Shown here: positions 1 to 8,871 of the stretch, in pieces
Layout of the letters: each line of letters starts with the position of its first letter
How positions within the stretch are numbered: position 1 is the stretch's first letter
Origin: Bacteroidales bacterium
GTDB lineage: Bacteria > Bacteroidota > Bacteroidia > Bacteroidales > UBA6680
DNA length: 64,000 nt
Direction: 5' to 3'
Assembly: GCA_025210735.1 (NCBI GenBank)
Contig: JAOARD010000024.1
Span: 1 to 64,000, forward strand
Program-made: the position numbers and the translations under genes
The notes under the pieces: generated by a model
What the model saw: the letters and a program-made list of their open reading frames with translations, nothing else
Told to the model about the DNA's origin: nothing
The model's database searches: none

Positions 1-174
1 CAGAAAAAACTTCAAATATGGATGATAAGGTTTCATGGTGTTGCTACAAAATACCTGAATAACTATCTATCATGGTTCAGAGAGATAGATGAATTTGATT
101 TTAAGATTACTCCCGAGACAATTCTGATAAGGGCGATGAGAGCACAAAGGTATAATACCAACCACTATAGATGA
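1..174 (+). CDS. IS1595/ISXO2-like transposase, C-terminal fragment cut by the window edge
   Basis: An open frame runs from base 1 to a TGA at 172-174 and encodes 57 residues. The peptide contains RFHGVATKYLNNYLSWF followed by an acidic turn, which I recognise as the conserved C-terminal end of ISXO2-like (IS1595 family) DDE transposases of Bacteroidota. The catalytic core lies outside the window, so whether the element is intact cannot be judged. The following 275 bases before the next gene presumably include the right end of the insertion sequence, but I could not define its terminal repeat. Confidence 0.75.
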   Translation, partial: QKKLQIWMIRFHGVATKYLNNYLSWFREIDEFDFKITPETILIRAMRAQRYNTNHYR

Positions 175-237
175 CATAGCATAAATCAGAGACAATACAA
201 ACCATCATCCCACAGATAAATCAAAAAACTAACATAT

Positions 238-264
238 CAAAAAGGAGAGTCAGAACGACTCTCC
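238..264 (-). terminator. Hairpin terminator, minus strand
   Basis: Bases 244-251 and 257-264 form a perfect 8-bp stem (GGAGAGTC / GACTCTCC) with a 5-nt loop. Read on the minus strand it is followed by TTTTT. It probably ends the transcript of the STAS-like gene that stops at 450. Confidence 0.6.
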
Positions 265-449
265 TCCATTCGACAACAAACTATCATGCTAACTCAGTTT
301 AAATACTGACTATAATAGTTATATTTAATAAAACACCCATCATATAAAATGCATCATTACACAATTTTGGGTAACGACTAAGAAATACTATCACAATAAC
401 ATCTGTATATTCTATTTATAGTGTATGTATTTCAAATATTAACAAACCT

Positions 450-812
450 TTACTCCTCTGTCAACCATCTCCATGCATCAGTCAAATCATCTGCATTAAA
501 ATACTTTTCGTTCCAAGGAGTTATAATATTTTCAAATCTTATTCCTGCTTCCAGAATCACACTATCTCCTATTATCGCAATCTTCGAGATTTGTTTTCTA
601 TTATCAACAAAAACTTTAAGTGCTCTATATAAAATTCTTATTTGCAAATTATTAAAACTTGGCATCAATAACATAATACCTGTCTTATTATGCTTATCAT
701 GTACATCATCAAGTATGTCTACCAATCTTTCAATATCAGAATCAGATATTTTATCTGGCAATAATTCTACTGTTACAATATATCTATGAATCTTATCTAT
801 CTCTATATACAT
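450..812 (-). CDS. SpoIIAA-like (STAS-fold) protein
   Basis: A 120-residue protein when started at the ATG at 812, which gives MYIEIDKIHRYIVTVEL; a frame extension of 12 residues to 848 adds nothing family-like. The pattern fits the SpoIIAA-like family: an alternating strand/helix protein with a central IMLLMPSF strand, a KIAIIGD strand and the C-terminal signature FNADDLTDAWRWL. Members of this family are small cytosolic proteins of uncertain role, loosely related to anti-sigma antagonist STAS domains. It stands alone between the transposase tail and a divergent gene, and no kinase partner is nearby. The family call is from pattern recognition and the cellular role is unknown. Confidence 0.6.
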   Translation of the reverse strand: MYIEIDKIHRYIVTVELLPDKISDSDIERLVDILDDVHDKHNKTGIMLLMPSFNNLQIRILYRALKVFVDNRKQISKIAIIGDSVILEAGIRFENIITPWNEKYFNADDLTDAWRWLTEE

Positions 813-1013
813 TATTATAGTTTGTTTATAATTATTTACCTTGCGCAAATATAAATGCTTAAATAGCTACTTTTTAGTATAAAAAATATTGAGTTGTGTA
901 ATAAGAAACGAACTAACTGTAATCATAATACATTGTTAAACAGCTTATATCAGATACTAAAAGTGATAGATATATAAAACTAAAAACCAGAGCGAATAGC
1001 ATAAATTTCTATA

Positions 1014-2429
1014 ATGAAGAGTAATAAAACCATTGACCTGATTAAAGCCCTTCCTGAAAGTGATATAAAGAAGATTAAACATATATTGAATACAAACAGT
1101 CGTACAAAATCACTTTATAAACTATTCTGCATAATTTGCAATAATCTTAGTATAACTAAAGAAGTTATATACAGAAAACTATATAATAACACATACACAA
1201 AAGACAAAGATTATCTTCTCAGAAACGAATTAAGAAGTTTAAACAAAAAAATTGAATCGTATATCATAGAAAAAGAGTTCCATAACGATATCAGGAATAA
1301 CCTTAATATACATAACTACTACATATTAAAAGGAATGCAGGATATGAAATTGTATAGTCTGTTCAGTAATAAAGTAAAAAGTTCTTTAGACAATGCTATA
1401 TCTGACTTTGACTATATAACAGCCTATTCCATCACTTCACTTCAGGTAAACAACTTCACTCACCATCTGCTTCCTACAAAAGATAATCTCACAAGAACTG
1501 AAGAGACTTTGAAAATGCAAATAGCCTTTCTCAGTGCTTTCTACTTAAATAGTATGTATAAATCAAATATCGAATTACTAAACATCTCAGATAACAATGT
1601 TAATAACATACAACAAAACATAGAAGAGACACTTGAAAATAAATACAGAAAATACCTGGCAAAAAAATCAGAATTATTCTACAACAAAGCCAATAACCAT
1701 ATTGAGATAATAAATGACTGTATTAATATACTTAATACTATAGATAGCAATAACAGTGATATCGAAAAAGAGAGAATATTTTGCAAACTATCACTTGCTC
1801 ATGAATATACACATATCAGAAAATTTGATGAGGCAAATGCTATATATAAAACACTTATAGAAGCAGATGTAATAAACGACAATGTAACAAAATGTACTCT
1901 TATACTTGATTATGCATCAAACCTTATCAGAACAGAAGATTACGATATTGCAATGCAGTTGTTAGAGACTAATAACCCTACTGATATATATAATACTCCG
2001 GCAATAGAGCTTAAATCTAAGTATATGCATGCTATTATTAATGCATTCTTGTTTAACAACGAAGATATAAGTAACCATATAACCAGTTGTAACACTCTAT
2101 GTAACTACGATAAATATTCATGGAGACTTCTGTTTGCAATTGAAGCATACCTGAACAAAGACTATACAAATGGTCACAGAGAGTGTCTTAATATTAAAAA
2201 CTCAATCAGATATAAATCTACAGGTATTGATATAAGAGATATTATTAATTTCTATATCAGATTCTTCAACCTTCTGGAAAGCTCATTACACAAAGAAAAA
2301 GGGATCAATGGCTCTATGATTCGTTTAGAAAATGACATGAATATCTTCATAAGCAATGCCGAATCGGAAATCACAGAATACCTGCCCTTTATATGGTTAT
2401 ATAGAATTATTAAAAAGCATATTAATTGA
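1014..2429 (+). CDS. Hypothetical helical-repeat protein (TPR-like)
   Basis: This gene encodes 471 residues with no signal peptide or membrane segment, so it is probably cytosolic. The protein is almost entirely predicted helix and is rich in Asn, Ile and Lys. Residues about 245-330 contain paired helices of TPR character, such as AHEYTHIRKFDEANAIYKTLIEAD and then RTEDYDIAMQLLETNNP, spaced roughly as TPR repeats. The N-terminus (LIKALPESDIKKIKHIL) is an amphipathic helical start seen in other lone Bacteroidota proteins, but I cannot name a family. It is separated by 100 bp from the membrane-protein pair downstream and may be transcribed with it. Function unknown. Confidence 0.6.
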   Translation: MKSNKTIDLIKALPESDIKKIKHILNTNSRTKSLYKLFCIICNNLSITKEVIYRKLYNNTYTKDKDYLLRNELRSLNKKIESYIIEKEFHNDIRNNLNIHNYYILKGMQDMKLYSLFSNKVKSSLDNAISDFDYITAYSITSLQVNNFTHHLLPTKDNLTRTEETLKMQIAFLSAFYLNSMYKSNIELLNISDNNVNNIQQNIEETLENKYRKYLAKKSELFYNKANNHIEIINDCINILNTIDSNNSDIEKERIFCKLSLAHEYTHIRKFDEANAIYKTLIEADVINDNVTKCTLILDYASNLIRTEDYDIAMQLLETNNPTDIYNTPAIELKSKYMHAIINAFLFNNEDISNHITSCNTLCNYDKYSWRLLFAIEAYLNKDYTNGHRECLNIKNSIRYKSTGIDIRDIINFYIRFFNLLESSLHKEKGINGSMIRLENDMNIFISNAESEITEYLPFIWLYRIIKKHIN

Positions 2430-2529
2430 TAACAAATCAATATAAAATAGATATAGTAAAAATAGGTTTTTTATATTCGCAATAGTTTTCAATCACAGAA
2501 CAATAACATAATAATTAAATAGAATAAAC

Positions 2530-3423
2530 ATGAATTATCTTAATGGTTTTAAAACCAAATTCCTTTCTACAGCTTTTCATTTAACAAAAAAAACGTGGCT
2601 AAACAATATGTTGGGTATGCTGATATTTATTGCAGGCTTTATACCAATATATATCGTAATGTTTATTGTTATGATGTCTTCAACTCTTGATATGGCAGAG
2701 TTTAATACATTTGCAAGTACACATAGTCAACCGGAAAATTTTGTAACTGATGTTTTCATTAACAACCCTTTTTTCAACTGGAACACAGCAATAATGATGT
2801 TAATTACATACCCTATAATTTTCCTTCTTACATCATGGCTGGTCAATATATCTATGCTATTTACAAAAAAAAGCATTAAAGGTGAGATATACAGTTTCGG
2901 AAGTTGTTTCAGAGAATCATTCAATAAGAATATATTTAGAATCCTTGCATTACAACTTACAATACTCGTTTCACACATTACCATTGGTGTTATTTCATTT
3001 GGTTTTATATATTTTACTGATCACATTGTAATTGGAATTATCCTATTCTTCTTACTAATAGGACTATTATTTAAGTATATACTGATTATTCCTGCACTTG
3101 TTATAGGTGACATGAAATTTACAGAAGCATTTAAATTCAGCTTTAATAAGATGAACATACTAAAATGTTATAAGTACTATGGTATTAGTATACTTTGCTT
3201 CATTGTACTTTATATATCGTTAATTATTATAATGTTATCAATGCTTCCTATAATGCTAATTCCAATATTGGGTATGCTAATAGTATTCGCTTTGCAAATT
3301 GGCGTATACATAAGCCTACACTCATTCGGAATGTCTGTATTCAGTGGTCTGTTTATCAGAAACTCAACCAATGAAGAGTTAACAAATAATATTATAGAAA
3401 TACCCGATTTACCAATAGAGTAG
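2530..3423 (+). CDS. Integral membrane protein, paralogue 1 of a tandem pair
   Basis: A 297-residue protein with about six hydrophobic segments, near residues 27-50, 88-112, 137-160, 163-190, 212-240 and 243-275. It opens with an LNGFKTKFLSTAF motif that recurs in the gene immediately downstream, and the two share FRESFNKN/FRESFNIN in the first cytosolic loop and a second ALVIGDMKFTEAFKFSF-type motif. They are therefore tandem duplicates. No catalytic motif is visible; the shape resembles uncharacterised multi-helix membrane proteins. Start at ATG 2530. Function unknown. Confidence 0.6.
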   Translation: MNYLNGFKTKFLSTAFHLTKKTWLNNMLGMLIFIAGFIPIYIVMFIVMMSSTLDMAEFNTFASTHSQPENFVTDVFINNPFFNWNTAIMMLITYPIIFLLTSWLVNISMLFTKKSIKGEIYSFGSCFRESFNKNIFRILALQLTILVSHITIGVISFGFIYFTDHIVIGIILFFLLIGLLFKYILIIPALVIGDMKFTEAFKFSFNKMNILKCYKYYGISILCFIVLYISLIIIMLSMLPIMLIPILGMLIVFALQIGVYISLHSFGMSVFSGLFIRNSTNEELTNNIIEIPDLPIE

Positions 3424-3519
3424 AACAGAATAATTACAACAAAACTCTTCATAATTAATATGGATAGTTTTTTATATTTGCAAATCTCAACTTAAAGTAA
3501 AAATTAAAAACACATACTA

Positions 3520-4422
3520 ATGAGAACGTATCTAGAAGGCTTTAAAACAGATTATCTTTCAACAACATTTACCCTATTTTCAAAAACGTGGAAAAATATT
3601 CTAATATCCACATTATTGTCAAGCATTGCAATAATGCCATTTATTATGATATTTACATTTTATGTATTTGCTGACAACCTTGAACTACTTGCAGAATTAG
3701 GCAATATAACGAATCCAAATGAGCAAAGAGAGTTCATGCAAGAGTTATTACTTGACAATTCTTTTGTTAATACATTCAAAAGCTCGGGGTTCATCACTTG
3801 GTCTGTTACTCTTATGCTACTTGTATTTATCATTTGGGCATGGGGATCTAACTTTGCTCTTATCTCAAATAAAAAAGTAGTAAAAGGTATTGATAATAGG
3901 TTCAACGATTGTTTTAGAGAATCATTTAACATTAATGTATTCAAAATTTTTGCAGTCCAAATTTTGATAATTATAGCATTTTTCATCGCATTAATGATAA
4001 CTGGATTTATAAGTGGTGCACTATCTTTACCTGGTATAATAACATTTTTGTTGACATTATTAGTATTCATATTTATGTTTAAAGCAATTCTTATTATACC
4101 TGCTATTGTTGTTGGAGAGCTATCATTAGGAGAAGCTATATCATATAGTTTTAAGAATATGAGTTTTTTAAGATGTCTAAAATATACCGGATATAGTATT
4201 ATTGTACTTATAGCATTAATTATTTTGTCACTGGTACTTGCCTTTATTGCAATCCCTCTGTCAATGATTCCATTTATTGGTGTAGTATTTAGTTTTGCAT
4301 TCAGAGTAGTTGTCAATGCCTCAATGTCAACACTTAACTACTCTGCATTTGCCGGTATGTATCTTAGATACTTTAACCCTGAGATACCTGAAATTCCAAC
4401 AGTTGATGAGAATAAGATCTGA
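3520..4422 (+). CDS. Integral membrane protein, paralogue 2 of a tandem pair
   Basis: A 300-residue paralogue of the gene ending at 3423. It shares the opening YLEGFKTDYLSTTF, the CFRESFNINVFKIF loop and the VVGELSLGEAISYSFKNMS segment after the fourth hydrophobic stretch. About six membrane segments are visible. The gap between the copies is 96 bp and a clear terminator follows at 4446, so the two form one transcription unit. The long opposite-strand open frame under this gene (about 218 codons) is a compositional shadow of hydrophobic codons. Function unknown. Confidence 0.6.
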   Translation: MRTYLEGFKTDYLSTTFTLFSKTWKNILISTLLSSIAIMPFIMIFTFYVFADNLELLAELGNITNPNEQREFMQELLLDNSFVNTFKSSGFITWSVTLMLLVFIIWAWGSNFALISNKKVVKGIDNRFNDCFRESFNINVFKIFAVQILIIIAFFIALMITGFISGALSLPGIITFLLTLLVFIFMFKAILIIPAIVVGELSLGEAISYSFKNMSFLRCLKYTGYSIIVLIALIILSLVLAFIAIPLSMIPFIGVVFSFAFRVVVNASMSTLNYSAFAGMYLRYFNPEIPEIPTVDENKI

Positions 4423-4445
4423 TTGAATAAAACATATATCAAATC

Positions 4446-4473
4446 AAAAGCCTCTGAAACAGAGGCTTTTTTG
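4446..4473 (+). terminator. Rho-independent terminator
   Basis: AAAAGCCTCT, a 5-nt loop, AGAGGCTTTTTT: a 10-bp stem with a T-tract, 24 bp after the stop of the second membrane protein. Confidence 0.85.
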
Positions 4474-4854
4474 TATACTATAATGTGAAATTTTATCAAT
4501 AATTTAAAATAATGTAGTAAGGTTTGATTTATAAATCAATTTTTAATATCTTGCCAACCGTTAAGCACAAAAAACCTCAACATGATTTTAAATGAAAACA
4601 TATAAAAACCTAATTACAGAACTAATTATAAGATAGATTCACATAAAATAACACATATATATTTTTATTAGAAAACAGATGATTCAGGCAGTTAATAATT
4701 TGAATAATATATATTGTTATAAAAAACATTATAATGTTATGGTTTATTAAAAAAATTTAAATATTTTTGTTAGTGATATATAACTATACATTTAGATATA
4801 AAAACAGTTTAACTTGTGATATTATCTAAATTTAATATGTCAGAATTGATATCA

Positions 4855-5009
4855 TTTAAGCTGAGCCAGACACAGCTCAGCTAAACAAAATATTGCGAAT
4901 ATATCGCTAAAAAAACGCAAGCCTATTTGCGTATAAAAGCCTGCGTGAGACAGGTTTTCATAAATGTTCTGGGGTTTACGGCGGGAATTCTTCTCGCCGT
5001 ATTTTTTTT
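4855..5009 (+). ncRNA. Candidate structured small RNA with strong terminator
   Basis: No protein gene lies between 4423 and 5196, yet four hairpins occur in series on the plus strand. They are AGCTGAG/CTCAGCT (about 4860-4883), CGCAA/TTGCG (about 4916-4931), CCTG/CAGG (about 4940-4954), and a terminator stem TACGGCG/CGCCGTA (4977-5001) followed by eight Ts. The series begins about 400 bp beyond the terminator of the upstream operon, so the last stem is unlikely to be that operon's terminator. The rest of the gap (4474-4854 and 5010-5196) is AT-rich with nothing recognisable. It could instead be a 5' leader of the LTA-synthase-like gene, but the terminator would then act as an attenuator. Confidence 0.4.
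4977..5009 (+). terminator. Rho-independent terminator
   Basis: A perfect TACGGCG/CGCCGTA stem (4977-4983 and 4995-5001) with a short loop followed by TTTTTTTT. It lies 188 bp upstream of the next start codon and closes the candidate small RNA. Confidence 0.85.
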
Positions 5010-5196
5010 AAATCCTAATATTAATATCCTGTTAAGATTATGTAAAATTGCTATATTTGAAATCTTTTCTAAATTTCAGAAAGAGTCAAACATTATTAAC
5101 TAATCTATACAAAAACAAACATAATTAGTTCCTCACACATCGGAACCATTAAATGATTTGAGTTTGAAACAACAATTGAAAAATAAATTAATATAT

Positions 5197-7143
5197 ATGA
5201 AGAACAGGTTGACAAATATCAAGGTTATTATAAAATTATATATACTTGTACTATCTATATTTACAATATTCAGAGCTATATTCTTTATTGCCAACACAAA
5301 CCATATAGCTAAAATAGATCCTGACGGTAAACTGATAAATATACTCAAAGCCTTTTTTATGGGGTTAAGGTTTGATATTGTTGTGTCAGGACAAATACTG
5401 TTTCTGCCATTCATTATACTATCTGTAATGTTTGTAATAAACAGATACAGCAAAGTAGCACACAAGATTATATACCTATATACTCTTATACTTTTCATTA
5501 TAGCATTTACTATATCAGCAGTAGATGTACCGTTCTTTATGAACTTCTTTGAGCGTTTTAACATCTCAGCATTTCAGTGGATAGACAGCCCCGGATTTAT
5601 GTTTAAAATGATTATTGGCGAACCTTTATACTGGTTTATGTTTATTCCTTATGTTATAATCATATTTCTGTTTAATAAATTTCTTAGAAGAATCCTTCTA
5701 AAAAGCAACAATACAACTGATAACAAATTTAGCAACATTACTGTAAGAACAATTATATCTCTTGCTTTTGCTTTTGTAATGTTTTTAGGAATACGAGGGC
5801 GTTTAGAATCTAAATCGCCAATACGTATAGGAACAGCCTACTTTTGTAATAATGCGTTTCTGAACATGTCGGGTCTTAATCCAACCTTTACCTTTATAAA
5901 AAGTGCGTTAGACAAAGGAAAAAGCAGATATGCAGAGATAAACATTATGTCGGAAGAAGAGGCTATAAACTTTGTAAAAGACAATCTTAAGATAGATAAT
6001 AACAAAAATCTAAAATCTCCAATATCAAGAGTTATTACTCCGGATAGCATATCTGAAAACAAACCAAATATTGTTCTTATAATTATGGAGAGTATGAGCT
6101 GCGGAAAGATGGGAATATACGGTAATAACGATAACCTGACCCCTTTTCTTGACAGTCTATCAAATCATAGCTACACATTTGATAATATATATTCAGCAGG
6201 TATTCATACATTTAACGGAGTATATGGCACACTTATGTCATACCCTTCGCTGTTCTTGCAACACCCCATGAAAGGAACTAAAATTAAAAAGTATAACGGA
6301 ATTGCATCAAACCTAAAAGAGAACGGATACTCAACTGTTTACTTCACAACACACGATGGTCAGTTTGATAATATTGAAGGATTCCTTTATGCTAACGATT
6401 TTGAGAAGGTTATATCAGAAGCAGATTATCCTTCAGACAGAGTTGTGAGTACATTAGGTGTACCGGACGATTATCTCTTTGAATACTCTATTCCTGTATT
6501 AAACAATCTTGCACAAAAGAAAAAACCTTTCTTTGCAACATTAATGACAGCAAGCGATCATGGTCCGTATACAATCCCCGAATATTATACTCCAACAAGA
6601 GATATGAGCAAAAAGAAACAGATAGTTGAATATGCCGACTGGAGTTTAAGAAAGATGATTAATATGGCAAAAAAAGAGGATTGGTTTGACAATACACTAT
6701 TCGTTTTTATTGCCGATCACGGACATCCAATAGATCCTAAATATAAGATATCACTTAACTATCATCATATCCCAATGATGTTCTACTCTCCAAAGATTAT
6801 TAAATCGCCGGAAAGAATACAGAACATTGGTGGACAGATAGACCTCTTTCCTACCCTAATGGGAATAATTAATATACCATACGTAAATAATACACTTGGT
6901 GTTGATCTTTTAAAACACAACAGAGAGTATATGTATATGTGTAGCGATAACAAATTTGGGGTTATAAATAACGAATACTTTTTAGTTGTTGAAAAAGACA
7001 ACAGAGGGCTATATAAATACAGAGATGGTGACCTGAAGAACTACGCTACAGAAAACAGAGATCTTGTAGATAAAATGGAAAAGTATGGTAAAGCAAATAT
7101 GCAGGCTGCACAATACATTATAAAAAACGATCTGCAGAGATAG
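5197..7143 (+). CDS. LTA synthase family phosphoglycerol transferase / membrane sulfatase-fold protein
   Basis: About 648 residues when started at the ATG at 5197; an upstream TTG at 5158 would add 13 residues, but MKNRLTNIKVIIK reads like the usual positively charged start before the first membrane helix. Five hydrophobic segments fill residues 1-190, then an extracytoplasmic sulfatase-fold domain follows. Signatures are NIVLIIMESMS (first metal aspartate/glutamate region), a Thr-containing GIHTFNGVYGT (likely nucleophile), ASDHGPYTIP and FIADHGHPIDPKY (metal-binding DHG motifs), with a late HHIPMMFYSP. Family members transfer phosphoglycerol or phosphoethanolamine headgroups to envelope glycans; in Gram-negative Bacteroidota the acceptor is not clear. 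Monocistronic, ended by the shared terminator at 7165. Confidence 0.85.
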   Translation: MKNRLTNIKVIIKLYILVLSIFTIFRAIFFIANTNHIAKIDPDGKLINILKAFFMGLRFDIVVSGQILFLPFIILSVMFVINRYSKVAHKIIYLYTLILFIIAFTISAVDVPFFMNFFERFNISAFQWIDSPGFMFKMIIGEPLYWFMFIPYVIIIFLFNKFLRRILLKSNNTTDNKFSNITVRTIISLAFAFVMFLGIRGRLESKSPIRIGTAYFCNNAFLNMSGLNPTFTFIKSALDKGKSRYAEINIMSEEEAINFVKDNLKIDNNKNLKSPISRVITPDSISENKPNIVLIIMESMSCGKMGIYGNNDNLTPFLDSLSNHSYTFDNIYSAGIHTFNGVYGTLMSYPSLFLQHPMKGTKIKKYNGIASNLKENGYSTVYFTTHDGQFDNIEGFLYANDFEKVISEADYPSDRVVSTLGVPDDYLFEYSIPVLNNLAQKKKPFFATLMTASDHGPYTIPEYYTPTRDMSKKKQIVEYADWSLRKMINMAKKEDWFDNTLFVFIADHGHPIDPKYKISLNYHHIPMMFYSPKIIKSPERIQNIGGQIDLFPTLMGIINIPYVNNTLGVDLLKHNREYMYMCSDNKFGVINNEYFLVVEKDNRGLYKYRDGDLKNYATENRDLVDKMEKYGKANMQAAQYIIKNDLQR

Positions 7144-7164
7144 ATATAATACAAAAAGACATAA

Positions 7165-7204
7165 AAAAAGCAGTATACCAATCACTAAGGCATACTGCTT
7201 TTTT
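7165..7204. terminator. Bidirectional terminator between convergent genes
   Basis: The stem AAAAAGCAGTAT (7165-7176) pairs with ATACTGCTTTTT (7192-7203) and is bounded by A-tract and T-tract. It serves the plus-strand sulfatase-fold gene and the minus-strand methyltransferase that converge here. Confidence 0.85.
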
Positions 7205-7220
7205 ATTACACAATTTATGC

Positions 7221-8417
7221 TTAATCCTTATTCAACAAATCAATACAAGCCGACTGTAACTTTCTAATCAATCTGAATAAATCATTGCGCTCATTATCTG
7301 AAAAACCACCCAATATCATATCCTCTGAATTCTCAATTATAGTCCACAACTTACCTATTGTCTCTATACCTGTATCTGTAATTGTAACAGAATCCGATTT
7401 CTCTTTAGCTATATACCCCTTATCAAATAAAATACTAAAGAACTCATCAGACTCATGCTCACTGATGCCAAACTGACGTCTTATATCCGAAACAGACATT
7501 ACACCATCGCATTTTAAAACCATAAGGAATACAATATGGGTACTTGACAAATCCGATACCTTTTTTAGCTCTTTATCTAACACCTCTTTTATCAATACCG
7601 ATGCAACATTAACCTCTCTGCCTAAGGTTGTCTTTATCTTACTATCTAACATGCTCAAAATTTGTTTTAATCTCAACTCATAAATACTAATACCAGTAGC
7701 AACACCAACATTCAAACTCTCAACACTGCTATACATTGGTATCTGAACTGTAATATCAGCACTATTCATCAATTCATCAGATGCGCCATTTGTTTCATTA
7801 CCAATAACAAGCGCAATTGGTTTATCTGTTAATTTTACCAACGATTGAATCTGACTACCATACGGACTAGTTGTAACAATCTGATAACCTTTCTCTTTTA
7901 ATGACAACACTGTTGCTTCAGAATTTTTAAACCTTGTAACAGCTGTTGAAAACACTCTGCCTCTGGACGAACTAACGCACTTTCTTTGAAACAAATCTAT
8001 ATCGGCTTTAGTGCTAAAAATACTATTCACGCCAAAAGCCTGACATGTACGCACTACAGTACCTATATTTCCGAAATCCTGTAAACCATCAAGAACCAAA
8101 ACAAAATCGTCTCTGCTATCAATATGGGGTAACTCACCAACAGCAACCTCCGGAATAAGATAGTTTGTATCTGTTACTTTTTTCAGAATACCATCAGATA
8201 CTTTATAAATAGAGTTTCCGTTAAACCTACTATCAATATTATCTATCTTATCTGATATCAATACAAAATCAATTGCCACACCAGATTCAATAGCCCAAAG
8301 AATAGACTCAGATCCCTCAATCAGAAACTTATTACTTTTTGCCCTTCCTTTACTACTATTTAATTCACGAGCCAACTGTATACGTGAATCTTTTAACGAT
8401 TTAATTACCTCAATCAT
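7221..8417 (-). CDS. SpoU/TrmH-family RNA 2'-O-methyltransferase fused to a C-terminal winged-helix domain
   Basis: A 398-residue protein. Residues about 1-95 form the substrate-binding domain of the family (KFLIEGSESILWAI). Residues about 105-250 are the SPOUT knot with all three motifs: NIGTVVRTCQAFG, ALVIGNETNGAS and IPMYSSVESLNVGVATGISIYE. Known members 2'-O-methylate rRNA or tRNA riboses using S-adenosylmethionine. Ordinary members end near residue 255. Here a further 140 residues follow with a MarR-like layout: LSSTHIVFLMVLKCDG, VSDIRRQFGISEHESDEFFSILFDKGYI and a wing SDSVTITDTG. The fusion is read through without a frameshift. It starts 4 bp after the stop of the upstream YCII gene, so the pair is co-transcribed. 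Confidence 0.85.
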   Translation of the reverse strand: MIEVIKSLKDSRIQLARELNSSKGRAKSNKFLIEGSESILWAIESGVAIDFVLISDKIDNIDSRFNGNSIYKVSDGILKKVTDTNYLIPEVAVGELPHIDSRDDFVLVLDGLQDFGNIGTVVRTCQAFGVNSIFSTKADIDLFQRKCVSSSRGRVFSTAVTRFKNSEATVLSLKEKGYQIVTTSPYGSQIQSLVKLTDKPIALVIGNETNGASDELMNSADITVQIPMYSSVESLNVGVATGISIYELRLKQILSMLDSKIKTTLGREVNVASVLIKEVLDKELKKVSDLSSTHIVFLMVLKCDGVMSVSDIRRQFGISEHESDEFFSILFDKGYIAKEKSDSVTITDTGIETIGKLWTIIENSEDMILGGFSDNERNDLFRLIRKLQSACIDLLNKD

Positions 8418-8420
8418 AAA

Positions 8421-8741
8421 TCAATTATTGCTGTTACTCAATGTCTGATCATCCTTCATAAGCCAGTTATTCTGATCATTAGCCTCTATCAGTTCTGATA
8501 ATTCGTAATCAGCATAATATCTGTTTGCAACAAACGGATCGCTCTCTACATAAGCTTTTGCTTTGTCTATATCATCAGCTATTATTATCTGTAAAGCCCT
8601 CTCGTTATCCGTATAAGGTCCACAAATAAAAAGAACTCCTCTCCTGTTCAGATCCTGCAAATGCTCAACATGAGCTTTAAGCAAATTGTCTGTTAAAGTG
8701 CCGCGCTGCTTTGCTTTTAAAACAACCACAAATTTTTTCAT
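8421..8741 (-). CDS. YCII-family protein
   Basis: A 106-residue protein started at the ATG at 8741, giving MKKFVVVLKAKQRG; the open frame extends 21 residues further upstream but that part is hydrophobic and lies in an intergenic stretch. The YCII ferredoxin-like fold is visible, with the conserved His in AHVEHLQDL, the GPYTDNERALQIIIAD strand-turn and the Asp of VESDPFV. YCII proteins are small cytosolic enzymes or accessory domains, sometimes lactone isomerases or dehydrochlorinases, but this one's substrate is unknown. Four bases separate it from the RNA methyltransferase gene downstream. Confidence 0.75.
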   Translation of the reverse strand: MKKFVVVLKAKQRGTLTDNLLKAHVEHLQDLNRRGVLFICGPYTDNERALQIIIADDIDKAKAYVESDPFVANRYYADYELSELIEANDQNNWLMKDDQTLSNSNN

Positions 8742-8800
8742 ACTTAAATTAATTTGGTCAGTATTATACACACAAAAGCATAAATATAAAAAACATATGC

Positions 8801-8847
8801 TCAAAAAAACGATTCAGACACCTGTTATAGAGACAGGCATCTGAATC
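8801..8847 (-). terminator. Terminator of the aminotransferase operon
   Basis: GATTCAGA (8811-8818) and TCTGAATC (8840-8847) pair, with CCTG/CAGG extending the stem inward. On the minus strand the hairpin is followed by GTTTTTTTGAG. It lies 25 bp after the aminotransferase stop and upstream of the YCII gene. Confidence 0.8.
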
Positions 8848-8871
8848 AAATATCATATTAGAAAGACTGTT

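Noticed and set aside
3660..4316. A 218-codon open frame on the minus strand
   Set aside because: It lies wholly opposite a well-supported membrane protein gene, has no family pattern and arises from complementary reading of hydrophobic codons.
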